Source of the DNA: Flavobacteriales bacterium UBA1993
Lineage (GTDB): Bacteria > Bacteroidota > Bacteroidia > Flavobacteriales_G > Salibacteraceae
Assembly (NCBI GenBank): GCA_002336485.1
Contig: DDCZ01000052.1
Span: forward strand, 1 to 54,970
Direction: 5' to 3'
DNA length: 54,970 nucleotides
This document shows, one piece after another, positions 25,833-35,092 of the stretch. The notes under the pieces are model-generated. The model worked only from the letters and a program-made list of their open reading frames with translations, was not told the DNA's origin and ran no database searches. Each line of letters opens with the position of its first letter. Position 1 is the stretch's first letter. The position numbers and the translations under genes were made by a program.

Positions 25833-26949
25833 ATGATAACACTAGACGACATCCGTGTGATGGTCGGGCGCCTGGACGCGTTGAGGGGGTACCTTTGACA
25901 TTGATCATAAGAAAGCCCAAATATTAGACGAAGAGCAGAAGACGCACGATCCAAACTTTTGGGATGACCCTAAGAAAGCGGAGCTTGTTGTAAAACAGAT
26001 CAATAAGAAGAAGGTCTGGACCAATGCATTTGACGAGATTTCCAATGCAGTGGATGATCTCACGATTCTCTATGATTTTTTCAAGGAAGGCGAAGGCTCA
26101 GCAGAAGAGGTTGAAGCGCAACATTCGAAACTGAGCGCGCTGCTTGAAGATCTTGAAATGAAAAATATGCTCAGCGCGGAGGAGGATAGCTTCGATGCTG
26201 TGCTCCAAATTACTGCTGGGGCAGGAGGTACCGAAAGTTGTGACTGGGCTTCCATGCTCATGAGAATGTATCTCATGTGGGCAGAAAAAGCGGGATACAA
26301 AATCAAGGAACTTAATTATCAAGAGGGCGATGTAGCGGGCGTGAAGACAGTTACCCTTGAGATTTCTGGAGATTTTGCATTTGGATATCTAAAAGGTGAA
26401 AATGGCGTGCATCGATTGGTGCGTATTTCTCCATTCGATTCCAATGCCAAGCGGCACACATCCTTTGTTTCGGTCTACGTATATCCATTGGTTGATGACT
26501 CAATAGACATTCAAGTTAATCCCTCCGATATTGATTGGGATACCTTCCGATCGGGTGGGGCAGGAGGTCAGAATGTGAATAAGGTGGAGACAGGGGTCCG
26601 TCTGAAGCATAAGCCATCTGGTATCATCATTGAAAACACTGAATCTCGTTCACAGCTTCAAAATCGCGAAAAGGCAATTCAACTTTTGAAATCCAGACTT
26701 TATGAAGTTGAGTTGGAAGAACGGCGCGCAAAACAGGCCGAAATAGAGGCTAATAAGAAAAAGATAGAATGGGGTAGTCAGATTCGGAATTACGTCTTGC
26801 ACCCGTACAAAATGGTGAAAGATGTGCGCACTGGAGTAGAAACCACGAATGCGGACGCCGTGCTCAATGGAGACATTGACGCGTTTCTGACAGGATTTTT
26901 GATGTGGTGGTCAGGCAAGCTGACCTACGACGGAGAGGAGGAAGCTTAA
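25833..26949 (+). CDS. prfB: Peptide chain release factor 2 with programmed +1 frameshift
   Basis: The gene starts at ATG 25833 and reads 21 codons to an in-frame TGA at 25896-25898, then continues one base over (GAC ATT GAT CAT AAG). The joined protein is about 371 residues. The frameshift site is classic: AGGGGG, then TAC, CTT, TGA, C. Later features are the GGQ motif (SGGAGGQNVNKVET) and the release-factor domain with ITAGAGGTE. RF2 ends translation at UGA and UAA; low RF2 makes ribosomes slip at its own UGA, so the gene autoregulates. An ATG at 26050 is internal and would lose the first domain. The TAA shares a TTAA palindrome with the opposing small gene. Confidence 0.96.
25884..25899 (+). 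promoter_or_regulatory. RF2 programmed frameshift site (AGGGGG-TAC-CTT-TGA-C)
   Basis: The Shine-Dalgarno-like AGGGGG (25884-25889) lies three bases before the CTT slip codon (25893-25895), followed by TGA (25896-25898) and C, as in E. coli prfB. It is one of the few strong SD-like sequences in the window. Confidence 0.95.
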
Positions 26950-27122
26950 GCTTCCATTTCCTTTGCAATCTCATCTTCTTTTTTCTCAAACATGCTAGGC
27001 ATGAGGCTGTTGAGAGCGCCCATAGTAGCCCAGTAGCCTAAAAATCCAACTAAGAATAGAAGAATCCAGAAGGCCATTAAGAAAAAACCAAGAAAAACAA
27101 AGAAGCCGAAATATTCGCCCAT
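26946..27122 (-). CDS. 58-residue small membrane protein, unknown function
   Basis: 58 codons from ATG 27122 to TAA 26946. Starts MGEYFGFFVFLGFFLMAFW, with a hydrophobic stretch of about 30 residues (one long or two short helices), then a charged tail ending EKKEDEIAKEMEA. I recognise no family. The coding pattern (hydrophobic helix then an amphipathic Glu/Lys tail) and snug packing between prfB and fumC support it. Its stop shares the TTAA palindrome with prfB. Confidence 0.65.
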   Translation of the reverse strand: MGEYFGFFVFLGFFLMAFWILLFLVGFLGYWATMGALNSLMPSMFEKKEDEIAKEMEA

Positions 27123-27130
27123 GGCATTTT

Positions 27131-27138
27131 TACATTTG
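27131..27138 (+). promoter_or_regulatory. -7 box TACATTTG for fumC
   Basis: TACATTTG lies 47 bases before ATG 27186, giving an ordinary leader of about 45 bases. No clear -33 element. Confidence 0.4.
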
Positions 27139-27185
27139 ACAGCGAATATAATTCAACTTTGAAAAATATTATCAACTAATTAGCG

Positions 27186-28583
27186 ATGGATTTTAGAATC
27201 GAGCACGACACCATGGGTGAAGTAAAAGTTCCAGCATCAAAATACTGGGGCGCCCAAACCGAAAGATCAAGAAACAACTTTAAGATTGGAGCCGAGGCGA
27301 GCATGCCGCTCGAGGTGGTTTATGGCTTCGCGTACCTGAAAAAAGCAGCCGCCCATGCAAACTGCGATTTGGGTGTTGTGACTGAAAAAAAGCGGGATCT
27401 AATCTCGGCTGTGTGTGATGAAATTCTCGATGGAAAGCACGACGATCAGTTTCCATTGGTGGTTTGGCAAACTGGTTCTGGCACGCAATCAAACATGAAT
27501 ATGAATGAGGTGGTGAGCAATCGGGCGCACGTGCTCAATGGCGGAACACTTGGAGAAGGCGACAATGTTATTCATCCAAACGACGACGTGAATAAATCTC
27601 AATCTTCCAACGATACATTCCCAACTGGAATGCACATTGCTAGTTATAAGATGGTAGTGGAAACCACCATTCCCGGTGTGGAAAAACTAAGAGATACCCT
27701 CGCCTCCAAGAGCAAGGAGTTTATGAATGTGGTAAAGATTGGTCGTACCCATTTGATGGACGCGACGCCACTTACTGTTGGTCAGGAACTAAGCGGATAT
27801 GTGTCTCAGCTCGATCATGGATTACGAGCGTTGCGAAATACACTCGACCATTTAAGTGAGGTTGCCCTTGGTGGCACAGCTGTGGGTACGGGTATAAACA
27901 CGCCTGAGGGCTATGCTCCACTTGTGGCTGAGAAGATCGCAGCCTTCACGGGGCATCCGTTTAGAACGGCTGAAAATAAGTTTGAGGCATTGGCGGCACA
28001 CGATGCCATCGTTGAGTCACATGGAGCGCTAAAGCAATTGGCAGTGAGCTTAATGAAAATTGGAAATGATATTCGTCTCTTGGCGAGTGGGCCACGATGT
28101 GGAATTGGGGAACTGACCATACCTGAAAATGAACCTGGATCGAGTATTATGCCGGGCAAAGTGAATCCAACCCAGTGTGAAGCATTGACCATGGTTTGTG
28201 CTCAGGTCATGGGAAATGATGTCGCCGTTACCGTTGGTGGAATGAATGGACACTTCGAACTGAATGTGTTCAAACCAATGATGGCCTTTAATCTATTGAT
28301 GAGCGCGCGACTTATTGGTGATGCATGTGCTTCCTTCAACGATAACTGCGCGGTAGGCATTGAGCCGAACGAAGCACGGATCAAGCAGAATTTGGATAAT
28401 TCATTGATGCTTGTTACGGCGTTGAATACCAAGATTGGGTACGAGGCCGCGGCAAAAATTGCAAAGACAGCGCATAAAAATGGAACCACGTTGAAGGAAG
28501 AATCTGTGAATTTGGGATACTTAAGCGCAGACGAGTTTGATCAGTGGGTAGATCCAAGTAAGATGATCGGTAGCTTAGGTTAG
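27186..28583 (+). CDS. fumC: Class II fumarate hydratase
   Basis: 465 residues, normal length. The superfamily signature GSSIMPGKVNPTQ is present, along with TGSGTQSNMNMNEV and IGRTHLMDATPLT. It converts fumarate to malate in the TCA cycle, needs no iron-sulfur cluster and works as a tetramer. Monocistronic; its TAG overlaps the TAA of the opposing guanylyltransferase gene (TTAG). Confidence 0.96.
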   Translation: MDFRIEHDTMGEVKVPASKYWGAQTERSRNNFKIGAEASMPLEVVYGFAYLKKAAAHANCDLGVVTEKKRDLISAVCDEILDGKHDDQFPLVVWQTGSGTQSNMNMNEVVSNRAHVLNGGTLGEGDNVIHPNDDVNKSQSSNDTFPTGMHIASYKMVVETTIPGVEKLRDTLASKSKEFMNVVKIGRTHLMDATPLTVGQELSGYVSQLDHGLRALRNTLDHLSEVALGGTAVGTGINTPEGYAPLVAEKIAAFTGHPFRTAENKFEALAAHDAIVESHGALKQLAVSLMKIGNDIRLLASGPRCGIGELTIPENEPGSSIMPGKVNPTQCEALTMVCAQVMGNDVAVTVGGMNGHFELNVFKPMMAFNLLMSARLIGDACASFNDNCAVGIEPNEARIKQNLDNSLMLVTALNTKIGYEAAAKIAKTAHKNGTTLKEESVNLGYLSADEFDQWVDPSKMIGSLG

Positions 28584-29671
28584 AGGAACTTTTTCTTGCC
28601 TTGCGATTTAAGATCCTCAACAAACTTCTTGATCTTTTGCTCTTCGTCTTTCTGACAGATGAGTAATGCATCCTCGGTGTCAATTACAATGTAATTGCTT
28701 AAGCCTTGGATAACAGCAAGCTTGTCTTTCGGAATCATAATCATGGAATCGGTGCTGTCATAAACGTTGACTTGATCGCCCAAAACAACATTTGAACCGC
28801 GCTCTTCGTGCATTTGTTCGTAAAGTGAACCCCAAGTCCCAAGATCTGACCATCCAAAATCTTGACCAAGAACAACATCCACATTCGCAGCCTTTTCCAT
28901 AATTCCATAATCAATGGAAATGCTTTCGCAGCTGGAGTAGATAGAGTCGATCGCAGCCGATTCTCCTTCTGTCCAATATGCGTCAGAGCAAGACTCAAAC
29001 GCCTCTGCCATTTCGGGTAGGTGTTGTTTAAAGGCTTCAACGATGGACGATGTTTTCCAAATGAACATGCCGCTATTCCAATAGAAATCGCCGCTTTGCA
29101 AAAATTGCAATGCCATTTCTGTAGATGGTTTTTCTGTAAACGTTTTCACCTTTCGAATAGACTGTGCATCGTAGCTGCTATCACGATGGAATTGGATATA
29201 ACCATATCCTGAATCAGGACGAGTAGGTTGAATTCCCAGAGTGACGAGATTTCCTGTTTCCGTGGCGTGTTTTATTCCCTCTTCAACAGCTTGATTGAAC
29301 GGGTCTTGTTTTAATATGATGTGATCTGCAGGGGAAATAAGCATGATCGAATCTGGATTGTCTTTGTAAAGCTTGTAGGCGGCATAGGCAATACATGGAG
29401 CCGTATTCTTGCGGTTAGGCTCGAGTAATATTTGATCCTTGGTAAGCTTGGGCAAATGCTCCTTCGTCAATTCGGCGTAAGCATCAGAGGTTACAACCAT
29501 GAAATTTTCTTCCGAACAAATGTTGCTGAAACGATCGTGTGTCAGCTGGATTAAGGAAGAGCCAGTTCCGAGTATATCTAAATACTGCTTTGGCATATTT
29601 TGCCTACTCATTGGCCAGAATCGGCTACCGACTCCACCGGCCATTATTACACAGTGTACATTCTTATTCAT
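28580..29671 (-). CDS. manC: Mannose-1-phosphate guanylyltransferase
   Basis: 363 residues. The nucleotidyltransferase signature is MAGGVGSRFWPMSRQNMPKQYL (about 10-31), and EKPSTEMA and WNSGMFIWK follow. It makes GDP-mannose from mannose-1-phosphate and GTP, feeding glycan and polysaccharide synthesis. The isomerase domain of bifunctional ManC enzymes is absent, so it is the short single-function type. Convergent with fumC with a 4-nt overlap. Confidence 0.9.
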   Translation of the reverse strand: MNKNVHCVIMAGGVGSRFWPMSRQNMPKQYLDILGTGSSLIQLTHDRFSNICSEENFMVVTSDAYAELTKEHLPKLTKDQILLEPNRKNTAPCIAYAAYKLYKDNPDSIMLISPADHIILKQDPFNQAVEEGIKHATETGNLVTLGIQPTRPDSGYGYIQFHRDSSYDAQSIRKVKTFTEKPSTEMALQFLQSGDFYWNSGMFIWKTSSIVEAFKQHLPEMAEAFESCSDAYWTEGESAAIDSIYSSCESISIDYGIMEKAANVDVVLGQDFGWSDLGTWGSLYEQMHEERGSNVVLGDQVNVYDSTDSMIMIPKDKLAVIQGLSNYIVIDTEDALLICQKDEEQKIKKFVEDLKSQGKKKFL

Positions 29672-29691
29672 CTAAAATCACTTTAAGGCGC

Positions 29692-29699
29692 CAAATGTA
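29692..29699 (-). promoter_or_regulatory. -7 box TACATTTG for the guanylyltransferase gene
   Basis: TACATTTG on the minus strand ends 20 bases before ATG 29671. No clear -33 element. Confidence 0.42.
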
Positions 29700-29732
29700 G
29701 GTTTCCTAGAAAGAGTTGGTTTTAAACCTTTG

Positions 29733-30350
29733 TTACGAATGATTAATCGACACTTCACATTCGCCGTGCACCATAAATCGTTTTTTGGTTTGGATTTCGG
29801 TACAAATAAATCTAGTTCGCTTCAATTTGCCCTTTTGGAAAAGCCGTTGGTTCGAAACAATTACGAACTCAGCGCCTTCAGGAAGATCGCTCAATACAAT
29901 CATTGGTTCTTGATCGTATGCTCGCAATTCACGGAGCAATGCTGGATCAGAACATGAGGCAGCTTTTGGGTTTTGTATGTGGCGGGCAACGGCCGGGGTT
30001 AATTCGTCTGGAAAGGCATTCGCGGCGAGCAGTTGTAGCAAGAGCTCAGAGTACACGCCTTTCCAAGAATCACCATGCGGAGTGGCAAGGGTTTTTCTCT
30101 GAAGAAAATCAATGTGATGCGCGATTTCATGGGTGAGTGTTACCGTAAACGCGTAAGGATTTAGGTCTCCATTTACCGAAATAACAGGCTGTTTTCTGCC
30201 TCCACCAATTCGGTAATCACCCAGCTTTGTTTTACGCGGTTTCGAGATCCGGACTTTAACTGGATACTTAACTAGCCAGGAGTAAATGATACGACAAATG
30301 CGCTCTGGCATATATCGTTGCATCTGCTTTACAAATGCATCTTCGTTCAT
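29733..30350 (-). CDS. SprT-like zinc metallopeptidase domain protein
   Basis: 205 residues. The zinc site is HEIAHH (H74, E75, H78), with a further PHGDSWK (H92) as in SprT/Spartan proteins. Bacterial members are poorly characterised; eukaryotic Spartan cuts DNA-protein crosslinks. The C-terminal part is basic, with a predicted beta-rich region and one Cys pair spaced far apart. Its ATG overlaps the TGA of a tiny lipoprotein gene (ATGA), so the two are translationally coupled. Confidence 0.85.
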   Translation of the reverse strand: MNEDAFVKQMQRYMPERICRIIYSWLVKYPVKVRISKPRKTKLGDYRIGGGRKQPVISVNGDLNPYAFTVTLTHEIAHHIDFLQRKTLATPHGDSWKGVYSELLLQLLAANAFPDELTPAVARHIQNPKAASCSDPALLRELRAYDQEPMIVLSDLPEGAEFVIVSNQRLFQKGKLKRTRFICTEIQTKKRFMVHGECEVSINHS

Positions 30351-30490
30351 GAATTGTCATAAACGACAGCCTTCTCTTCAACGTTAACTTGGCTCCAATG
30401 TGGACAATCGCAATCCTTTCCTTTGAAGAGTTTACAAGATGATAGACCAACGATGGTTGAAATAAGTAGAAGAGTTTTCAATAATCGCAT
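30347..30490 (-). CDS. 47-residue lipoprotein with CDCPHW motif
   Basis: 47 codons from ATG 30490 to TGA 30347. The lipoprotein signal ends in the lipobox LSSC (Cys19), followed by KLFKGKDCDCPHWS and a short tail ending VVYDNS. I recognise no function. The CDC motif near the membrane anchor could bind a metal or form disulfides, which is inference. The stop overlaps the SprT-like start in ATGA. A TAGCTTTA box lies 4 bases upstream of the ATG. Confidence 0.7.
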   Translation of the reverse strand: MRLLKTLLLISTIVGLSSCKLFKGKDCDCPHWSQVNVEEKAVVYDNS

Positions 30491-30494
30491 AGTG

Positions 30495-30502
30495 TAAAGC
30501 TA
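30495..30502 (-). promoter_or_regulatory. -7-like box TAGCTTTA for the lipoprotein/SprT pair
   Basis: TAGCTTTA (one mismatch to TAnnTTTG) on the minus strand ends 4 bases before ATG 30490, the same short spacing seen at other starts here. Confidence 0.33.
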
Positions 30503-30537
30503 CGTTTAAAAGCATTTCGATCGCTTGGTTTTAGATT

Positions 30538-30545
30538 TACATTTG
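30538..30545 (+). promoter_or_regulatory. -7 box TACATTTG for the MlaE/MlaF pair
   Basis: TACATTTG ends 5 bases before ATG 30551, predicting a nearly leaderless message and confirming the start. Confidence 0.48.
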
Positions 30546-30550
30546 TCGCA

Positions 30551-31294
30551 ATGGGTTCATTTGTCTTCCATCTCGGAAAGTATATCATGCTGCTATGGCG
30601 CGTGTTTAGTAAACCTGAGAAATTTTCCATCTATCGGCGAAGGTTGTTTGACGAAATGATTTCTTTGGGACTTGATTCGCTAGGCATCATTATGATCATT
30701 TCGCTCTTTATGGGAGCGGTTATTACGATTCAGACTGCTGCGAATATTGATAGCGCTTTCATTCCATCCTACACCATAGGTTTTACAACCCGGCAATCAT
30801 CCATTCTCGAGTTTAGTCCCACTATTATGGCGCTGATTTTGGCTGGAAAAGTGGGGTCCAACATTGCGTCGGAGATCGGCTTGATGCGCGTTTCTGAACA
30901 AATTGATGCGTTGGAAATTATGGGTGTAAACTCAGCTTCATTCCTGATTCTCCCAAAGATTTTGGCTTCAGTATTTATCAATCCATTTCTGATCGTTATT
31001 TCCATGTTTGTCTCTATCGGTGGAGGTTATTTAATCGCGATGGCCACTGACATTGTGACTATTACCGACTATGTAGAAGGTATTCAGCTCGACTTTAGAC
31101 CGTTTCATGTGGTGTATGCATTGATCAAAACTTCAGTTTTTGCCTTTTTATTAACTTCCATTCCTGCTTATAATGGCTATTATGCTTCAGGCAGCGCGTT
31201 GGATGTGGGCCGAGCCAGTACGGCCGGTGTGGTGAATAGTATGATATTGATTCTAATCACCAATTATGTCTTAACTCAGCTGCTTCTGATATGA
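30551..31294 (+). CDS. mlaE: MlaE-family ABC transporter permease
   Basis: 247 residues. The MlaE core is clear: GFTTRQSSILEFSPTIMALILAGKVGSNIASEIG and VSEQIDALEIMGVNSASFLILPKILA, with about five membrane helices. It is the inner-membrane permease of a phospholipid transport system that maintains outer-membrane asymmetry. The ATPase gene starts inside its last four bases. The MlaD substrate-binding gene is not adjacent. Confidence 0.9.
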   Translation: MGSFVFHLGKYIMLLWRVFSKPEKFSIYRRRLFDEMISLGLDSLGIIMIISLFMGAVITIQTAANIDSAFIPSYTIGFTTRQSSILEFSPTIMALILAGKVGSNIASEIGLMRVSEQIDALEIMGVNSASFLILPKILASVFINPFLIVISMFVSIGGGYLIAMATDIVTITDYVEGIQLDFRPFHVVYALIKTSVFAFLLTSIPAYNGYYASGSALDVGRASTAGVVNSMILILITNYVLTQLLLI

Positions 31295-32037
31295 TTGAAG
31301 TAGCGGGACTATCAAAGGCATTTGGGGATAAGGAGGTCTTAAAGGACATATCCGTAACGTTCGACGCAGGTAAGACCAATCTAATCATTGGCGCGAGTGG
31401 AAGCGGAAAGTCAACGCTTGCACGATGCCTTATTGGCTTGGTTGATCCAGATACCGGAACGGTGCTCTATGATGGTCGAAACTTCATCGAAATGAACATG
31501 AAGGAGCGTAAGATGATTCGAAGAGAAGTTGGTTTTCTTTTTCAAGGAAGTGCGCTCTTCGATTTTATGACCGTTGAGCAAAACGTGCAGTTTCCACTTG
31601 ACATGCTGACCTCTATGACGGCCAAAGAGAAGGTTGTGAGGGTTGCTGAAGTTCTCGAGAGAGTAGAGCTTTCACATGCCGGCAAACTATTCCCTGGTGA
31701 GCTTAGCGGAGGAATGAAGAAGCGTGTTGGAATTGCTCGGGCAATTTCACCTAATCCAACCTATTTGTTCTGTGACGAACCGAATTCGGGCCTCGATCCG
31801 CAAACGTCCATAGTGATAGACAAACTAATTCATGAAATTACGCTTGAGTATAATACCACCACGGTCATTATTACGCACGACATGAATTCAGTTATCGATA
31901 TCGGAGATCATATCTTGTTCATTCACAACGGCAGAAAATCATGGGAGGGTGATAAGGTGTCGATTTTGGAGACAGAGAACAAGGAAGTCTTGGACTTCGT
32001 ATACGCTTCAGAATTCATGAAGAAAGCCCGTAAATAA
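31291..32037 (+). CDS. mlaF: MlaF-family ABC transporter ATP-binding protein
   Basis: 248 residues. Walker A GASGSGKST (34-42), signature LSGGM, Walker B FCDEPNSGLDP and switch His in ITHDM. The DEPNSGLDP form is typical of MlaF. It overlaps mlaE by 4 nt (ATGA) and supplies energy to it. A terminator follows. Confidence 0.92.
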   Translation: MIEVAGLSKAFGDKEVLKDISVTFDAGKTNLIIGASGSGKSTLARCLIGLVDPDTGTVLYDGRNFIEMNMKERKMIRREVGFLFQGSALFDFMTVEQNVQFPLDMLTSMTAKEKVVRVAEVLERVELSHAGKLFPGELSGGMKKRVGIARAISPNPTYLFCDEPNSGLDPQTSIVIDKLIHEITLEYNTTTVIITHDMNSVIDIGDHILFIHNGRKSWEGDKVSILETENKEVLDFVYASEFMKKARK

Positions 32038-32067
32038 AAAAGGCCCAGCAGTTTTGCCGAGCCTTTT
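32037..32067. terminator. Terminator between mlaF and the type B cargo gene
   Basis: Stem AAAAGGC (arm 32038-32044) pairs with GCCTTTT (32061-32067), with inner pairing CAGCA/TGCCG interrupted by two mismatches around a TTTT loop. A and T runs flank it, so it can serve both strands. Confidence 0.75.
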
Positions 32068-32086
32068 AATTCATTTTGAAATCTTC

Positions 32087-35086
32087 TTAGCGTAATTGGA
32101 AATCATTGAGAAGTAGAAGTGTTCCTTCTCTCTTCACATATTGATCATTGTCTGTGATTAGCACAATACGCCATACATATGCTCCTTGTGGCACACGCTC
32201 ACCGTTTAGCTTTCCGTTCCATTCGAAGTCTTTGTCGGTAGTCGCAAACACGGTGTTGCCCCATCTATCGTAAACTTCGAGCTTCAATTCGCGAATACCC
32301 ATGCTTTCCATCTTCCATGTCTCGTTATTGCCATCATCATTCGGTGTGAAACTTGATGGAATATAGAGGTGATACTCAGGCATAACTAATACGGTCGAAA
32401 CATCGCTACATCCGTGCTCATTTGTTGTCATCAGCTCTACCTCATATGCGTTGCCATTTGGCATTGCGATTATTGGAGATTTATCCGTGGACGAAGCGCC
32501 AATACCGGCAATTGTCCAATCATAGTAACGAATGGTGTCATTTGACCAGGACTTGTTCTTTAATGAGATGTCGTAATCATTGATGTATTCGTATTCGAAG
32601 TCTGCGGAAACATTTGAAACATCAACTTGAACATTACCGGTAATAAATGTATCGCAGTAATCAACAAGTCGCAGAGTGTAATTGTGAGACTCCGTAGGCG
32701 TCGCGGTTAAGTACTTTCCAGAGGATTGCACTGAGCTCTCCCAGAAATATTTGTAGTTGCCTCCACCATCGACACCTTGAGCTTCCAGAATGATTGCATC
32801 ACCTGCACAGATGACTGTATCATTTGGTAAAATCAGTTGCAGATCATTCTTCTTAGCAATAACACCTCGAAGCACCTTCTCTGCAGTATCAGCGTGACAA
32901 CCATCTGTCAGACGGATTGTATATGTAGTGTCGTGATAGAGTATGTCTTGAATGTAATCTTCACGTGTATCAAAGTTGGTCCAACTTAATTCATATCCCC
33001 ATCCAAATCCACCGCTTGGTTGGGCCGGTCCGAAGTGCACTTTAAGACCCGAACATGCGACCGTGTCGTTTTGGACGCCTCGAATAATCAATGGATCAGC
33101 TACTGGAACGTGAACAACTACGTAGTCTACAAAATCTTCAAGTCCGCAAATGTCAGTTACGGTCACAAAAATTGAATCCGTAAGTAGCGGAGCTACTGTT
33201 GTGGTTGAATCAAGTGAGCCATTACTCCAGACATAGTTATATGGTGGGTAACCACCACTCGCCTGAACCGCAATGTTAATTGGGTCACCAGGGCAAGCAA
33301 TATCTTCAACATCCGTGTCCTTGGTATAGGTAATTACAGGGTCATTTTCTGTATATAGATCAAATGTCTTGACAACCGTTTCTTGTGTACAGGCACGATG
33401 AATCGTTACGGAATAAGTGGTATCAACCAAACTGAAAACACTTATAGTTGAATCCGTTGATCCTGTGCTCCAGACATAAGAAATATCTCCGTGCCATATT
33501 AGATCGTTGAACTGCACTCCAACCGCTAAATCTACGGGTGAGTCGGTACAGTTTATCGTCTGCTCGTCTCCAATTTTTACCACAGACCATGGCACATTGA
33601 AGACACCAACAGTTATTATTTCTGTTTCACTTTGGAATCCACATCCATCTTCAATCTGAATGGAATAGGCCGTAGTGACTGAGGGTTGTACGTATTGACT
33701 CGAGTCTACGCTTGTGGTGTTACTCCAACTATAGGTAAACGGCGGCAGTCCATTATTAATAGTCACGCCAATGAGCGCGGCCGAGTCGTTGCAATCCAAC
33801 GTAGTGTTGCCAAATGCCGAAACAGAAAGCACAGGTTGATCAATAATTGTAAGCGCAAGTGTGTCATCGTCACCGCACATGGTCACATTGGAATCGGTGA
33901 CAATGAAATCGAATGTTTCTACAACTTCATTTTGGGTGTCGTAGTAAATTTCAATGTCAAACCCAACCTGGGTCGAGTCCTGAGCAAACGTCACTTCACA
34001 TTCATAGACCCCGTTCACCAGAGTACAGCCCGGAACATTTTCATAATCAAGACCCATCGTGGCTGATCCGGCAATCGTGTATTGTAAGTCGTATGGCGGG
34101 TATACTGAATCTACACGTGTAAAATATAATTCAAGGTTGCCACAGCCCTCGTAAAGTGCGCTGTCAAATCCCCACGGATTATAAGATGGTTGCGGGTTTA
34201 CGGTAACGCCAAAAAATTCAAAGCTTTTCGCTTTAAGGAAAACAGCTGAGTCAAAAATCCAATCCACGCCATCACAAATTGCCATCTTAACGTGGTATGT
34301 ATCACAGGCATTTACCCAAATTCTCTTGGTTTCAAAAACATCAGTCCAAGCTCCATAAGTATTGCTTGTATTCAAGTCAGCAAATGTGAATGCGTTGCTA
34401 ATTGGGCCATTGTTGTAATACTGAGCATACGAAGGATTTCCGTTACATGGAGTTCCACCGGTTCCATTATGAATAGATGTAATGGCAACAGGTAACGTAT
34501 CTGTACCAGGAATGACGGATACATTCTCTGCATTATTTGAGTATGGACCATTGATTCCAGGGCCAGAAATAAAGAAGCCAAAAGCATCATTATACTGAGA
34601 GCATGGATACACTGGCCATTCTTCGGAGCCGAAGCAATATTCAAAGGATATTGAGTCTCCTTGTGGAGCAACAAAGTCAAATTCGAGAACAGCTTTGTCC
34701 CGCATTATTGATGGAGGAGTACCCCATCCAACAGATTGCGCTACTGCAAGAACATCTGAATCACCTGCACCTGAAAAGCTAGCGGATGCAAAACCGTTAT
34801 TGGGAATTAAATTGATGTTACCAGATGACATCACAATACCACTATCTATTCCAATGATATTGCCACCACCTGTAAAGTATCCAACTTGGTTGGTTACGTT
34901 GGCATTTGTTGTCCCGTTGTATTTATAATTGAAGGCAGTGATTTGACTGCCCATAAATACATTTTGAATCAAGTGCGCACTTGAATTAAATGGTGTAGCG
35001 TTCGTGACACTCATTTGTGCTTGTGTAGCATTTGCTAGACAGACCGCAATAGAGGCGATTAGAACTTTGTTTAAAATGCTCTTCAT
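32087..35086 (-). CDS. Very large secreted protein with choice-of-anchor L domain, Ig-like repeats and T9SS type B tail
   Basis: 999 residues. Signal peptide ends at about TQAQ. Residues about 25-300 form a choice-of-anchor L domain (TPFNSSAHLIQNVFMG, IGIDSGIVMSSGN, FEYCFGSEEWP). Ig-like or SprB-type repeats follow, with the cadence Y-x-W-S-x-G-x-x-D-S and VTVTDICG. The last 85 residues are the gliding-motility-associated type B C-terminal region (PSSFTPNDDGNNETW, VYDRWGNTVF, VPQGAYVW). Likely a surface adhesin or filament. Its second half aligns with the next gene upstream, 6 nt away. Confidence 0.85.
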   Translation of the reverse strand: MKSILNKVLIASIAVCLANATQAQMSVTNATPFNSSAHLIQNVFMGSQITAFNYKYNGTTNANVTNQVGYFTGGGNIIGIDSGIVMSSGNINLIPNNGFASASFSGAGDSDVLAVAQSVGWGTPPSIMRDKAVLEFDFVAPQGDSISFEYCFGSEEWPVYPCSQYNDAFGFFISGPGINGPYSNNAENVSVIPGTDTLPVAITSIHNGTGGTPCNGNPSYAQYYNNGPISNAFTFADLNTSNTYGAWTDVFETKRIWVNACDTYHVKMAICDGVDWIFDSAVFLKAKSFEFFGVTVNPQPSYNPWGFDSALYEGCGNLELYFTRVDSVYPPYDLQYTIAGSATMGLDYENVPGCTLVNGVYECEVTFAQDSTQVGFDIEIYYDTQNEVVETFDFIVTDSNVTMCGDDDTLALTIIDQPVLSVSAFGNTTLDCNDSAALIGVTINNGLPPFTYSWSNTTSVDSSQYVQPSVTTAYSIQIEDGCGFQSETEIITVGVFNVPWSVVKIGDEQTINCTDSPVDLAVGVQFNDLIWHGDISYVWSTGSTDSTISVFSLVDTTYSVTIHRACTQETVVKTFDLYTENDPVITYTKDTDVEDIACPGDPINIAVQASGGYPPYNYVWSNGSLDSTTTVAPLLTDSIFVTVTDICGLEDFVDYVVVHVPVADPLIIRGVQNDTVACSGLKVHFGPAQPSGGFGWGYELSWTNFDTREDYIQDILYHDTTYTIRLTDGCHADTAEKVLRGVIAKKNDLQLILPNDTVICAGDAIILEAQGVDGGGNYKYFWESSVQSSGKYLTATPTESHNYTLRLVDYCDTFITGNVQVDVSNVSADFEYEYINDYDISLKNKSWSNDTIRYYDWTIAGIGASSTDKSPIIAMPNGNAYEVELMTTNEHGCSDVSTVLVMPEYHLYIPSSFTPNDDGNNETWKMESMGIRELKLEVYDRWGNTVFATTDKDFEWNGKLNGERVPQGAYVWRIVLITDNDQYVKREGTLLLLNDFQLR

Positions 35087-35092
35087 TATCTT

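Noticed and set aside
26050..26949. prfB starting at ATG 26050 (299 residues)
   Set aside because: The frameshift site and upstream first part at 25833-25899 give a full-length RF2; 26050 is an internal Met.
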